Source: Anaerolineaceae bacterium (GTDB lineage Bacteria > Chloroflexota > Anaerolineae > Anaerolineales > Anaerolineaceae). Taken from it: a stretch of 33,093 nt of DNA. Below, piece after piece: positions 6,530 through 14,162 of this stretch. Position 1 is the stretch's first letter. Each line of letters begins with the position of its first letter. The stretch is from positions 1 to 33,093 of the forward strand of contig JAFGLU010000087.1 in assembly GCA_016927865.1 (NCBI GenBank). Reading direction: 5' to 3'. The position numbers were made by a program, and so were the translations under genes. The notes under the pieces are model-generated. The model was given only the letters and a program-made list of their open reading frames with translations, made no database searches and had not been told where the DNA came from.

Positions 6530-7498
6530 ATGGATAATTTCCTCTTCGCCATCAATGCGGTTGTACCACTTTTTCTGATCGTGGCGGTGGGGTATTTTAT
6601 CCGCGCCATCCGCCTGGTGGATGACCATTTTTTGGAGATGGCGAACCAGTTTTGTTTTAAGGTGGCTTTGCCTTGCCTGCTGTTTAAGAACATCTATGCG
6701 CCAGGCGCAACCCTGGGCGAATTCGACCCTGGGCTGATGGTTCTGCCGGTGGCGGGAACGCTGGCGGCGGCGCTGCTGGCCTGGGTGCTGGCTCCATGGA
6801 TGGTACGCGAGCGGGCTCAGGCAGGGGTGGTGGTGCAGGGCACTTTTCGCTCCAACTTTGTGCTCTTTGGGCTGCCGTTGGTGGTGAATGTGTTCGGCCC
6901 CGAAGCCGCCACGCCCACTTCGATTGTCATGGCGGTGGTGGTGCCGCTGTTCAACGTGCTCTCGGTCATTGCTCTGACGACCCTGGGCCCGCAAGATGGC
7001 CCTCTGGCAACCCAAAGCCGCTCCGCCGCGCTGAAGGGCATGCTGTGGAGCATCGCCAAGAACCCCTTTATCATCGCGGTGGTCATCGCCGTGTTATTTT
7101 CAATGATTCGCCTGCCATTGCCTGGGGTGGTTACCCGCGTGATCAGCGACCTGGGCCAGATCGCCACGCCGCTGATGCTGGTGGTGCTGGGCGGGCAATT
7201 CAAGTTCCAAAAAGTGACAGCCAACCGCAAGCCGCTGGTGTTCACCACGCTCAGCAAGCTGGTGGTGTTGCCGGGCATGATGATCGCGGCGGCGGTGCTG
7301 GCCGGTTATCGCGGAGCGCAGTTGGCCCCGGTATTTGGGGTGTTTGCCACCCCCACGGCCATTGCCAGCCTGGTGATGGCCAACAGCATGGGCGGGGATG
7401 GCGACCTGGCCGGGCAGATCATCCTGGTGACGACCCTGTTTTCGGTGGTCACCATCGTGGGATTTGTGTTCGCGCTGCGGGTGTTGGGGGTTGCGTAG
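6530..7498 (+). CDS. AEC-family transporter (auxin efflux carrier-like permease)
   Basis: A 322-residue integral membrane protein with about ten hydrophobic segments in two halves separated near residues 140-170, the normal length and layout for AEC permeases. Diagnostic features are the N-terminal VVPLFLIVAVGYFIRA helix, the NQFCFKVALPCLLFKNI segment and the C-terminal GVFATPTAIASLVMANSMGG stretch. AEC proteins export or exchange small organic anions such as malate or amino-acid-like compounds. The substrate cannot be called here. The start has only a weak GGTAGG site. A RAYT-family palindrome at 7504-7550 follows the stop almost immediately. It stands alone as a transcription unit. Confidence 0.9.
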   Translation: MDNFLFAINAVVPLFLIVAVGYFIRAIRLVDDHFLEMANQFCFKVALPCLLFKNIYAPGATLGEFDPGLMVLPVAGTLAAALLAWVLAPWMVRERAQAGVVVQGTFRSNFVLFGLPLVVNVFGPEAATPTSIVMAVVVPLFNVLSVIALTTLGPQDGPLATQSRSAALKGMLWSIAKNPFIIAVVIAVLFSMIRLPLPGVVTRVISDLGQIATPLMLVVLGGQFKFQKVTANRKPLVFTTLSKLVVLPGMMIAAAVLAGYRGAQLAPVFGVFATPTAIASLVMANSMGGDGDLAGQIILVTTLFSVVTIVGFVFALRVLGVA

Positions 7499-7503
7499 GG
7501 GAG

Positions 7504-7550
7504 GGGCGTCATGTAGGAGGCAATTCATGAATTGCCCCTACATAACGCCC
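7504..7550. repeat. RAYT-type palindrome, distant copy
   Basis: GTAGGAGGCAATTCA joined to TGAATTGCCCCTAC forms a long hairpin with a one-base bulge (A at 7518). Outer pairing GGGCGT/ACGCCC extends it to 7504-7550. The core matches the palindromes at 29446-29495, 29792-29813 and 30084-30125. The sequence from 7551 to 7675 has further GC-rich inverted fragments (GGGCAGGT near 7575, ACCTGCCCC near 7655) and no gene. Confidence 0.75.
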
Positions 7551-7675
7551 TTGCAGACCCGCCGGGTTGGGTAACCGGGCAGGTTTGGCGGGTGTGCCCA
7601 TGTTCCTTGCCCGCCGTTGATTTGGGCAACCAGGCGGCCTTGCCTGCATTAAAGACCTGCCCCTACCCGGCAATG

Positions 7676-8212
7676 CTACCGCCGGGTCATTTTCCAGGCG
7701 AAGGCGGTCATGGCGAAGAAGCCTGCGCCTACCAGGCCAATCAAGATTGGGCCCTGCCAGCGCAGGGCGGTGCTGGAAAATGATTCGATGCGCGCTTCTT
7801 CCGGCTGGTCGGGCAGGTAGCGGATGGTCACCGATTGGCCAGGCTCATAATCCATCGTGCTGCTGCCTTCGTTCACTTGCACGGTCTGGCGGGTTCCATC
7901 CGTTAGGGGAAATTCGATTACAGGGAAGTAGAACTCGTTGCCGTTTTCATATTCGCCGATCATCAACTGGGTGACCACGCCCTGAACCTGGACCTCATTC
8001 AGGGTTTTTCGGTGGATATTCAACGCTATCAGAATGGCAATAAGCGACAGGAGCAGTCCAACTCCGCCGAAGATGGCCAGCATCATCTTGGTGAAGCGGT
8101 CGGATTGGCGCATTAACTCCTGCTCATCCGGCAGGGACGGGGCGGGTAAGTCGCCGGGTGAATCTGGGCGGGGCTTCTGCTTGGGGCGGTCTTCTCTGCG
8201 TTTATTCGCCAT
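7676..8212 (-). CDS. DUF3592-like membrane protein
   Basis: A 178-residue protein with a charged Pro/Arg-rich N-terminus (about 35 residues) and a membrane helix near residues 42-66 (MMLAIFGGVGLLLSLIAIL). A beta-rich extracytoplasmic domain follows, containing the DUF3592 hallmarks V-x-G-V-V near the start, FYFPVIEF, YEPGQSVTIRYLPDQP and E-A-R-I-x-S-F. A second helix lies near residues 152-172. The domain has no known activity. It is the last gene of the minus-strand ABC-exporter cluster, 4 nt after the NTF2-like gene. A small GC hairpin overlaps its stop codon. Confidence 0.82.
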   Translation of the reverse strand: MANKRREDRPKQKPRPDSPGDLPAPSLPDEQELMRQSDRFTKMMLAIFGGVGLLLSLIAILIALNIHRKTLNEVQVQGVVTQLMIGEYENGNEFYFPVIEFPLTDGTRQTVQVNEGSSTMDYEPGQSVTIRYLPDQPEEARIESFSSTALRWQGPILIGLVGAGFFAMTAFAWKMTRR

Positions 8213-8216
8213 TTGC

Positions 8217-8597
8217 TCAACCCTTGACGTATGACAGCTTCTCGACGATCAGCCCATTCCGCACGGTGTACACGTCTACCCCGCGGATATGTCCGCTCTG
8301 GCCGTTGGCATCTGTCCAACGGTAGGTCCAGCGCATGACACAGCGGTCACCCACGGCAAAAATTTCCTCTGGCTCAATCACCGAGCGGGCGGAGCTTTGG
8401 AAGAAATTTTCCCAAAACTTGCGCACGGCCTCCTGCCCGGCAAAGCGGGCACCATTCGGTGGGGGTGCGGTGTTTTCGAAGACGCAGTCAGCGGTCATCA
8501 TTCGCATCATGCCGTCCAGATCGCGGCGGTTGAGAGCCTCGTTGAAGGCCAACACCAACTCAATGATCGAGTCGTGAGCGGCGGTAGCTGTGTTCAT
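8217..8597 (-). CDS. NTF2-like (SnoaL/DUF4440-type) protein
   Basis: A 126-residue protein of the NTF2-like alpha+beta barrel superfamily. It has an N-terminal helix pair (IIELVLAFNEALNRRDLDGMMRMM), then TADCVFEN, the G-x-E-AVRKFWENFF helix and the strand set ending GVDVYTVRNGLIVEKLSYVKG, which is the typical end of SnoaL-like proteins. Family members include polyketide cyclases, isomerases and many small-molecule binding proteins without catalysis. No residue here settles the activity. Its start overlaps the stop of the upstream ABC permease by 4 bp and its stop lies 4 nt before the DUF3592 gene, so it is part of the exporter operon. Confidence 0.88.
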   Translation of the reverse strand: MNTATAAHDSIIELVLAFNEALNRRDLDGMMRMMTADCVFENTAPPPNGARFAGQEAVRKFWENFFQSSARSVIEPEEIFAVGDRCVMRWTYRWTDANGQSGHIRGVDVYTVRNGLIVEKLSYVKG

Positions 8598-9787
8598 TCG
8601 TAGCGGAAACGCAGGACCCCAATCACGAAGAAGACCACGGCGAAGCCCATTAGCACACCGGCATGGGGGAGAATGTCTTCCAGGCCCTGCCCGCGGTGGA
8701 CGAGGTTGAGCAGACCCTGCATGGCCCAGTTGGTAGGCAGGATTTTGGACGCATTTTGAACGGCGGGCGGGAAGAGCTCAATGGGATACCAGCAGCCGCC
8801 CATCAGGGCCATGACCATGCCCAGCATCATGCTCAACCCGCTGGCCTGCCCTTCAGTTTTCACAAAGGTTCCCAGGGTGGTGCCCAGGGCGGCGGAGGCC
8901 AGCGCAAAGGAAATCAGCATGACCGCCAGACCGGCTGGGGACTGGCCCCAGTTTAGTTTCATGACCAGGATGCCGAAGCCCACCAGCAGGAGCATTTGCG
9001 CGATGGCGGTGAGCACCTGGCCAGTGATGGTGCCCAGCAAGAAGATGGATTTCTGGGTGGGGGTGGTCAGCAGGCGGCGCAGGGTGCCCTGCTGGCGCTC
9101 ATAGGCAAAGCCGCCCGAGATGCCCAGCAGCGGGATGAACACCCAGGTGATGAGCTGCCCGGCGGAAGAAGAAGCGCCCGGGTCGTAGTCAATGCCGGTA
9201 GACGTGCTGCCGACGGTGGTCTCCAGGCGGTTGGGGGCGCTGTCAATCTCCTCTTGGGCGGCATCCAGGGCAGCGTTGAAGTATTGCAGCCGTTCAGTGT
9301 CGGTGGCAAACGGGCGCAGCGCTTCGGCTTCGCTTGTGGCCTGAGAGGCGATATCGACCGCGCTGCTGACGCGCTGGAGGATGGCGCCGACCGCTCGCCC
9401 GGCGATGGAGGCGTTCATGTTGTTGGGCTGCTGGCGCAACTCCAGCTCTATGCGGCCTTGTTTGAGTGTGTCCAGATCAAAGTCCGGTGGAATGATCAGG
9501 GCGACCGAGACTTCACGGGCCGAAAGCTGCCCTTCGGCCTGACTCAAGGACATGACATCGGGGCGCACCGTGTCGGATTCTTCCAGCGCGGCGATCAATT
9601 CGGCGGAAAGGTCTGATTGGGCCTGGTCGGCGATGGCCAACCGCACGCGGGTGTCTCCGGTACCACCGGTGCCACCTGCCAAAACCACCGTGAAGACGAT
9701 GGGCAGAATCAGAAAGAACAACCATTCGGCGGGGCTGCTAAAGCGCAGCACGAGGTCTTTCCACATGATCGAGAAGATTTTCTTCAT
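8594..9787 (-). CDS. ABC-2 type transporter permease (second of two)
   Basis: A 397-residue permease. It has an N-terminal cytoplasmic helix and first membrane segment (WLFFLILPIVFTVVLAGG), then about 190 extracytoplasmic residues, then five closely packed membrane helices from about residue 220 with the ABC2_membrane_3-type motif RQQGTLRRLLTTPTQKSIFLLG. This matches the YhhJ/DrrB-like exporters with a large periplasmic-type loop. It probably forms a heterodimer with the permease encoded 12 nt upstream (9800-11044), energised by the ATPase at 11056. The substrate is unknown; drugs or lipids are typical for the family. Confidence 0.92.
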   Translation of the reverse strand: MKKIFSIMWKDLVLRFSSPAEWLFFLILPIVFTVVLAGGTGGTGDTRVRLAIADQAQSDLSAELIAALEESDTVRPDVMSLSQAEGQLSAREVSVALIIPPDFDLDTLKQGRIELELRQQPNNMNASIAGRAVGAILQRVSSAVDIASQATSEAEALRPFATDTERLQYFNAALDAAQEEIDSAPNRLETTVGSTSTGIDYDPGASSSAGQLITWVFIPLLGISGGFAYERQQGTLRRLLTTPTQKSIFLLGTITGQVLTAIAQMLLLVGFGILVMKLNWGQSPAGLAVMLISFALASAALGTTLGTFVKTEGQASGLSMMLGMVMALMGGCWYPIELFPPAVQNASKILPTNWAMQGLLNLVHRGQGLEDILPHAGVLMGFAVVFFVIGVLRFRYE

Positions 9788-9799
9788 GGCGCTCTCCTG

Positions 9800-11044
9800 T
9801 TACCGTTGGCCAAACCCGCGCCGGTTGATGATGAAAACGGATATGGCGAACAGTGCTACGCCCATGATGAGCAGCGCCAGGATGGGCGTGAGGATGTTGG
9901 CAAGCCCGCCGCCCAATGCCAGCGTGTTGAATCCGTCCAGGCCCCAGGCGTTGGGGGTAATTTTGGCAATGACACGGAACCAGTTGGGCATATTATCGAG
10001 GTTGATGAAGCTGCCGCCGAGGATGCCAAAGCCGAGCATGAGGGCCGAGCCGACTGCCGAGACCTGGCCGGGGGTGCGCGCCAGGGCGGTGATGATCATG
10101 CCCCAGCCCACCGCGCCGACGACCGCAGCCAGTACCAACAACAGCACTGCCAGCGGGTCGCCCCAGTTGAGTTGGAAGAACAACGTGCTGGCGACGATGA
10201 GAATGAGCATTTGCGCCGCGCCGGTGAGGAAGATGCCCAGCACTTTCCCGCCCAGCACCTGGGTGGTGTTGACGGGGGTGGTGAGCAGGCGGGGCAGGGT
10301 GCCCAGGCGCTGCTCGGCGAGCAGTGAGCGCCCGCCGTTGGTGGTGGTGAACATGAGGAACATGAGGGCCATGCCAGGAGCCATGTAGGCCAGGACATCG
10401 AAATCCACCTCGGCCCCGCTTTCGGTGACGTTTTTGAGGGTTAGAGAGGAATTGCTCGCTCCGGCTTCGGACTGCTGCTCCGCCATGCGCTCGGCTGCCG
10501 CGGCAACTTCTTGCGGTTGCAAGCGCCCGGTGGACAGCAACTGCGTCAGCGTCACCTCGCTGCCCGCCCTGATCATCTCAGCCCGGGCCAGGAAGCTCTC
10601 GAGGATGGTGGTGATCACGCCTACACTGGTGGGGCGGGCGGGGTTTGAATAGAGCTCAATGGCAGGAGCCTCGATGGAATCCTGGCTGGAAAAAAAGCTT
10701 TCGGAAAAACCGGCCGGGATGACGATGACCGCCGCGAGTTTGTCCTCATCGACCGCCTGGCGGGCCGCGACGGGGTCGGAAGCGGAGGACGGTTCCAGTA
10801 AATCGGCCATGTCTTCGGATTCAAACACCTTGACCAGTTCGGTTCCCAATTGCCCTTCATCTTGATTGACGATGACGAAGGGGATATCACTGATGCCGGT
10901 GTTGGAAGAGCCCGAAAACCGACCGGTAACCAACCCCAGGCCGAGGGTGAGCAGGAACGGAGCTGCCAGCATGAGGAGCAGAGCGGCCCGGTCACGGAAC
11001 GCCAGTTTGACGTCCTTCCAACCGATCAGGAAGGCTTTCTTCAT
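9800..11044 (-). CDS. ABC-2 type transporter permease (first of two)
   Basis: A 414-residue permease with the same plan as its neighbour: one N-terminal membrane segment (ALLLMLAAPFLLTLGLGLVTG), a long extracytoplasmic domain (residues about 45-230) and five or six C-terminal helices. The coupling-type sequence EQRLGTLPRLLTTPVNTTQVLGG aligns with the equivalent stretch of the gene at 8594. The two permeases look like diverged duplicates specialised as heterodimer subunits. The gene begins 11 nt after the ATPase stop. Confidence 0.92.
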   Translation of the reverse strand: MKKAFLIGWKDVKLAFRDRAALLLMLAAPFLLTLGLGLVTGRFSGSSNTGISDIPFVIVNQDEGQLGTELVKVFESEDMADLLEPSSASDPVAARQAVDEDKLAAVIVIPAGFSESFFSSQDSIEAPAIELYSNPARPTSVGVITTILESFLARAEMIRAGSEVTLTQLLSTGRLQPQEVAAAAERMAEQQSEAGASNSSLTLKNVTESGAEVDFDVLAYMAPGMALMFLMFTTTNGGRSLLAEQRLGTLPRLLTTPVNTTQVLGGKVLGIFLTGAAQMLILIVASTLFFQLNWGDPLAVLLLVLAAVVGAVGWGMIITALARTPGQVSAVGSALMLGFGILGGSFINLDNMPNWFRVIAKITPNAWGLDGFNTLALGGGLANILTPILALLIMGVALFAISVFIINRRGFGQR

Positions 11045-11055
11045 GGTCCGCCTCC

Positions 11056-12003
11056 TTAATCGCGCAGCGCCCGGCCGGTGAGGTGCAAGAAGACCGCTTC
11101 CAGGTTGGGTTCCTGGATGTCGATGGCGTTAATCTTGATGCCTAACTGGTTGGCCAACAGGATGGTTGGGGAGATGATGCCTTGCGCATCGGGGGTGATG
11201 GTGGTGATGGTGTGGTCGATGACATCGGCTTTCAACACGCCGGGTACGGTCTTGAGCTTGTCGGCCAGGATTTGCGGGTCGTCGGTCTCGGCAACTGCGA
11301 GGACCAGGGTTTCGTTCTGCCCAACCTGGCTCTTGAGTTCGGCCTGCGTGCCCAGAGCGATCAGCTCGCCGTGGTCGATGATGCCGACCCGGTCGGAGAG
11401 TTCCTGAGCTTCTTCCATATAATGGGTGGTGTAGAGGACGGTCATGCCCTGGCGGTTGAGTTCCTTGACCGAGTCGAGGATGGCACGGCGGGATTGGGGA
11501 TCAATGCCTACGGTGGGCTCGTCCATGAACAGCAGGCGAGGGCGGTGCAAGAGGCCAACGCCAATGTTGACGCGGCGCTTCATGCCGCCGGAGTAGGTTT
11601 TGACGCGCTGGTTGGCCTTATCGGTCAGGCCAATTTGCTCCAGGACTTCGTTGATGCGGGTGGCGAGGGTCTTGCCGCTGAGGTTGTACATCTGGCCCCA
11701 GAAGGAGAGGTTTTCGCGGGCGGTCAGGTCATCGTACAGAGCCAATTCCTGGGGCACGATGCCGATGATCTGGCGGACGGTCATGGGCTCGGCGAAGACT
11801 GAATGCCCGCCGATGGTGGCGCTGCCGCCGGTGGCGGTGTAGAGCGTGGAAAGCACGGAAATGGTGGTGGTTTTTCCGGCCCCGTTGGGGCCGAGCAAGC
11901 TGAAGATTTCACCTTCTTTGATGTCAAAGCTAATACCTTTGACAGCGGTAAAATCGCCATATTTTTTGACCAGGTTTTGGACTTCGAGAATTGGCGCCAT
12001 CAT
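11056..12003 (-). CDS. ABC transporter ATP-binding protein, DrrA/CcmA type
   Basis: A 315-residue ATPase, the first gene of the five-gene exporter cluster. The start is at 12003 or the adjacent ATG at 12000. Walker A is GPNGAGKT (residues 38-45), the signature YSGGM (137-141), Walker B LLFMDEP (157-163) and the H-loop TTHYMEE (near 195). A C-terminal extension of about 90 residues, ending IDIQEPNLEAVFLHLTGRALRD, is characteristic of the daunorubicin-resistance DrrA subfamily. It drives export through the two permeases encoded downstream. Its promoter should lie in 12004-12230, but I see no convincing -35/-10 pair there. Confidence 0.95.
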   Translation of the reverse strand: MMAPILEVQNLVKKYGDFTAVKGISFDIKEGEIFSLLGPNGAGKTTTISVLSTLYTATGGSATIGGHSVFAEPMTVRQIIGIVPQELALYDDLTARENLSFWGQMYNLSGKTLATRINEVLEQIGLTDKANQRVKTYSGGMKRRVNIGVGLLHRPRLLFMDEPTVGIDPQSRRAILDSVKELNRQGMTVLYTTHYMEEAQELSDRVGIIDHGELIALGTQAELKSQVGQNETLVLAVAETDDPQILADKLKTVPGVLKADVIDHTITTITPDAQGIISPTILLANQLGIKINAIDIQEPNLEAVFLHLTGRALRD

Positions 12004-12231
12004 TCTTTATCATCTCCTAGCTTGGGTTTGAGAATGACCCAGATTGTTTCGTTTTGTTTCATATTTATATACGAGGTGCGAGGCGTAAAGTTGCGCGCGC
12101 CCTTCGATTCGCGTCGAAGCCAAGGCGTTTGCACGCGTATTATACCTTGCCCACGGAACTTGCCGCTGATCTCTTGATGAAAGGGGTTATTCCCCTTACT
12201 CATTTCACGGAGCCTGCTTTTCTGTTGGTTC

Positions 12232-12272
12232 TTGACAAGTATCGCCTTATATCGTAAAATAACGATATAAGG
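12232..12272 (+). promoter_or_regulatory. Promoter and overlapping palindromic operator of the arsR-like gene
   Basis: TTGACA (12232-12237) and TAAAAT (12255-12260) are separated by 17 nt, a near-consensus sigma70 promoter. A perfect 11-bp inverted repeat, CCTTATATCGT (12245-12255) and ACGATATAAGG (12262-12272) with a 6-nt centre, covers the -10 region and start site. The ATG follows at 12277. Binding of the repressor here would block RNA polymerase, the standard ArsR/SmtB autoregulatory design. Confidence 0.85.
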
Positions 12273-12276
12273 ACCC

Positions 12277-12606
12277 ATGATGGACAAAGAACATCCGCCC
12301 GTACGAGATCTATCCCGCGATGAGCTGCGCCTATCCCAAATGCTCAAGGCTTTGGGCAACCCGCTGCGTTTTCGGATCATGCGCTACCTGGCAGAAAACC
12401 AGATGTGCATTACCGGGGATATCGTCGAGTTTTCTGGGCTGGCCCAGTCCACGGTCAGCCAGCACCTCAAGGTGCTGCGTGAGGCGGGGTTGATCGAGGG
12501 CGAGATTGAAGGCCCGGCGACCTGCTACTGCATCAGCAGCACGGGTGTGCGCTTTTTGAAGGCGCAGATCGAGGGCTGGCTGCCCTCTTGCTGCGAGAAC
12601 GAGTGA
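12277..12606 (+). CDS. ArsR/SmtB-family repressor, probably arsenic-responsive
   Basis: A 109-residue winged-helix repressor. The helix-turn-helix core runs through KALGNPLRFRIMRYLAE, then SGLAQSTVSQHLKVLREAGL, then the wing IEGEIEGPATCYCISS. Cysteines at 44, 83, 85, 105 and 106 are candidate soft-metal or arsenite ligands. The usual ELCVCDL metal helix is replaced by QMCITGDIVEF, so the sensing site probably uses the wing or C-terminal Cys pair (LPSCCENE). AAGGA precedes the ATG. The palindrome over its own promoter indicates autorepression, and the ArsM-like gene 58 nt downstream indicates arsenic as the ligand. That ligand assignment is inference. Confidence 0.9.
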   Translation: MMDKEHPPVRDLSRDELRLSQMLKALGNPLRFRIMRYLAENQMCITGDIVEFSGLAQSTVSQHLKVLREAGLIEGEIEGPATCYCISSTGVRFLKAQIEGWLPSCCENE

Positions 12607-12630
12607 ACGCCTCTTTTTTTGCAAATCTAA

Positions 12631-12646
12631 ATCGTATTTTTGCGAT
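12631..12646 (+). promoter_or_regulatory. Possible second operator before the methyltransferase gene
   Basis: ATCG (12631-12634) and CGAT (12643-12646) lie in an AT-rich context, AAATCGTATTTTTGCGATAAA. This resembles a degenerate version of the operator at 12245-12272 (ATATCGT...ACGATAT). It lies in the 58-bp gap before the methyltransferase gene, just upstream of its AAGGAG ribosome binding site. It may be a secondary repressor site. Confidence 0.35.
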
Positions 12647-12664
12647 AAAACCAAGGAGAACCCC

Positions 12665-14077
12665 ATGACCATGACGCCTGCTTCATCCACTTATTTTAAA
12701 GAAAACGCTTCGCGCTGGGACCAACTGCGCACGGGTTACTTTGGCGAGGAGGTCCGCCGGACCGCCATTGCCAAGGCCTACCTGCGCCCTGAAATGGTCG
12801 TGGCCGATGTGGGCGCGGGAACGGGCTTTTTGTCGGCGGGGCTGGCCCCGCTGGTGCAGCGCGTTTACGTGGTGGACGGTTCGGCTGAGATGCTGGAGGT
12901 AGCCCGCCAGAACTTGGCCGGGCTGGACAACCTAGAATTTCATCACGCCGACGGCCTGAACCTACCCTTCCCCGAGGAAAGCCTGGACGCTGTTTTTGCC
13001 AACATGTACCTGCACCACACCCCCGATCCGCTGGCGGCGATCCGCGAGATGGTGCGGGTGCTGCGCCCGGGCGGGCGGCTGGTCATCACCGATATGGACG
13101 CGCATCCCTACGAATGGTTGAAAGAGGAGATGGCCGACACCTGGCTGGGCTTTGAGCGGACGCAGATGCGGGCCTGGTTTGCCGAGGCAGACCTGGTGAA
13201 TGTGCTGGTAGATTGCACGGGCGAATCTTGCTGCGCCGAATCGGCGAACCCATCCATCCATGATGCGCAGGGGCGGCTAGCAGAGATTAGCGTGTTTTTG
13301 GCGACGGGCACTCGGCGCATGGCGATGCGCGAGCAGGTGCAGGAGGAATATGCGGCCCACGCCCAGGCCGGTACCAGTTGTTGCGGTGATTCGAGCTGCT
13401 GCGGCGACTCGAGCTGTGCTTGCGGCAGTGACGCGGCTGTGGCGAACGGCTATGCGGTGGAGGATTTGCTGGCGGCTCCGGAAGATGCAGCCGGGCTCTC
13501 TCTGGGCTGCGGCAACCCCCTGGCGCTGGCCGGGCTCCAGCCGGGCGAGGTGGTAATGGATATTGGCAGCGGGGCGGGGCTGGATTCGTTCCTGGCGGCC
13601 AAAAAGGTTGGCGAGAGCGGCAAGGTGATTGGCGTGGACATGACCCCGGCCATGCTGGAGCGCGCCCGGGCAACCGCGGAACGGGCGGGCATTGCTAACG
13701 TGGAGTTCCGCCAGGGCTTTGCCGAAGCGCTGCCGGTGGAAGCGGGCACGGTGGATGTGGTCATTTCCAACTGCGTGATCAATTTGAGCGAAGACAAGGG
13801 GCGGGTGTTCCGCGAGGCGTTCCGGGTGCTCAAGCCGGGCGGACGGCTGGAGTTGAGCGACGTGGTGACCGGGGGGGCGCTGCCTTTTGAACTGCGCGAA
13901 AACTCGCAGGGTTGGGCTGAGTGCGTTACTGGGGCGCTGCCCGAGCAGGAGTACCTGGATTTGATCGAGCAGGCCGGTTTTGGGAAACCCATCCTCCGGC
14001 GCAGCCCAAGCATAGGCAGCGCGGCGGGGGTGGCTGTTTACAGCGCGATTGTGTCGGCGGTCAAGCCGGTTGAATGA
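12665..14077 (+). CDS. Two-domain SAM methyltransferase with ArsM-like C-terminal half
   Basis: A 470-residue protein with two class I methyltransferase domains. Domain 1 (about residues 1-215) has motif I VVADVGAGTGF around D48 and resembles UbiE-type enzymes. A linker follows at 216-260 with three six-residue repeats (SCCGDS, SCCGDS, SCACGS). Domain 2 (about 261-470) has SAM motif VMDIGSGAGLDS around D299. It also has the arsenite-binding cysteines of ArsM: C282 (GCGNP), C370 (ISNCVINLS) and C420 (WAECVTGAL), with the last two 50 residues apart as in known ArsM. The likely reaction is SAM-dependent methylation of As(III). The role of domain 1 is unknown. AAGGAG precedes the ATG, and the gene is probably co-transcribed with the repressor. 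Confidence 0.88.
   Translation: MTMTPASSTYFKENASRWDQLRTGYFGEEVRRTAIAKAYLRPEMVVADVGAGTGFLSAGLAPLVQRVYVVDGSAEMLEVARQNLAGLDNLEFHHADGLNLPFPEESLDAVFANMYLHHTPDPLAAIREMVRVLRPGGRLVITDMDAHPYEWLKEEMADTWLGFERTQMRAWFAEADLVNVLVDCTGESCCAESANPSIHDAQGRLAEISVFLATGTRRMAMREQVQEEYAAHAQAGTSCCGDSSCCGDSSCACGSDAAVANGYAVEDLLAAPEDAAGLSLGCGNPLALAGLQPGEVVMDIGSGAGLDSFLAAKKVGESGKVIGVDMTPAMLERARATAERAGIANVEFRQGFAEALPVEAGTVDVVISNCVINLSEDKGRVFREAFRVLKPGGRLELSDVVTGGALPFELRENSQGWAECVTGALPEQEYLDLIEQAGFGKPILRRSPSIGSAAGVAVYSAIVSAVKPVE
13376..13429 (+). repeat. Three tandem 18-nt units encoding a Cys-rich linker
   Basis: In-frame units at 13376-13393, 13394-13411 and 13412-13429 encode SCCGDS, SCCGDS and SCACGS. The near identity suggests local duplication that multiplied metalloid-binding thiols between the two methyltransferase domains. 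Confidence 0.8.
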
Positions 14078-14105
14078 GGGTTATTGCTCAAATAGTGTAG
14101 AAGGT

Positions 14106-14160
14106 TCTCAAATTAATAGTATGCGGGGTGCGAAGCACCCCGCATACTATTAATTTGAGA
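14106..14160. repeat. Hairpin-repeat family copy 2 (26-3-26)
   Basis: A perfect 26-bp stem (14106-14131 with 14135-14160), loop GAA, apex GGGGTGC/GCACCCC. It occupies the 85-bp gap between convergent genes: the left flank starts just after the methyltransferase stop (14077), and the right arm ends 2 bp before the last base of the minus-strand gene at 14163. The left flank (14081-14105) loosely matches those of copies 1 and 3. It may serve as a bidirectional terminator. Confidence 0.8.
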
Positions 14161-14162
14161 CT

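Noticed and set aside
12000-12380. Minus-strand open frame of 126 codons between the ABC ATPase and the arsR-like gene
   Set aside because: It runs through the arsR-like promoter and operator and antisense into that gene's start. There is no ribosome binding site and no protein-like composition.
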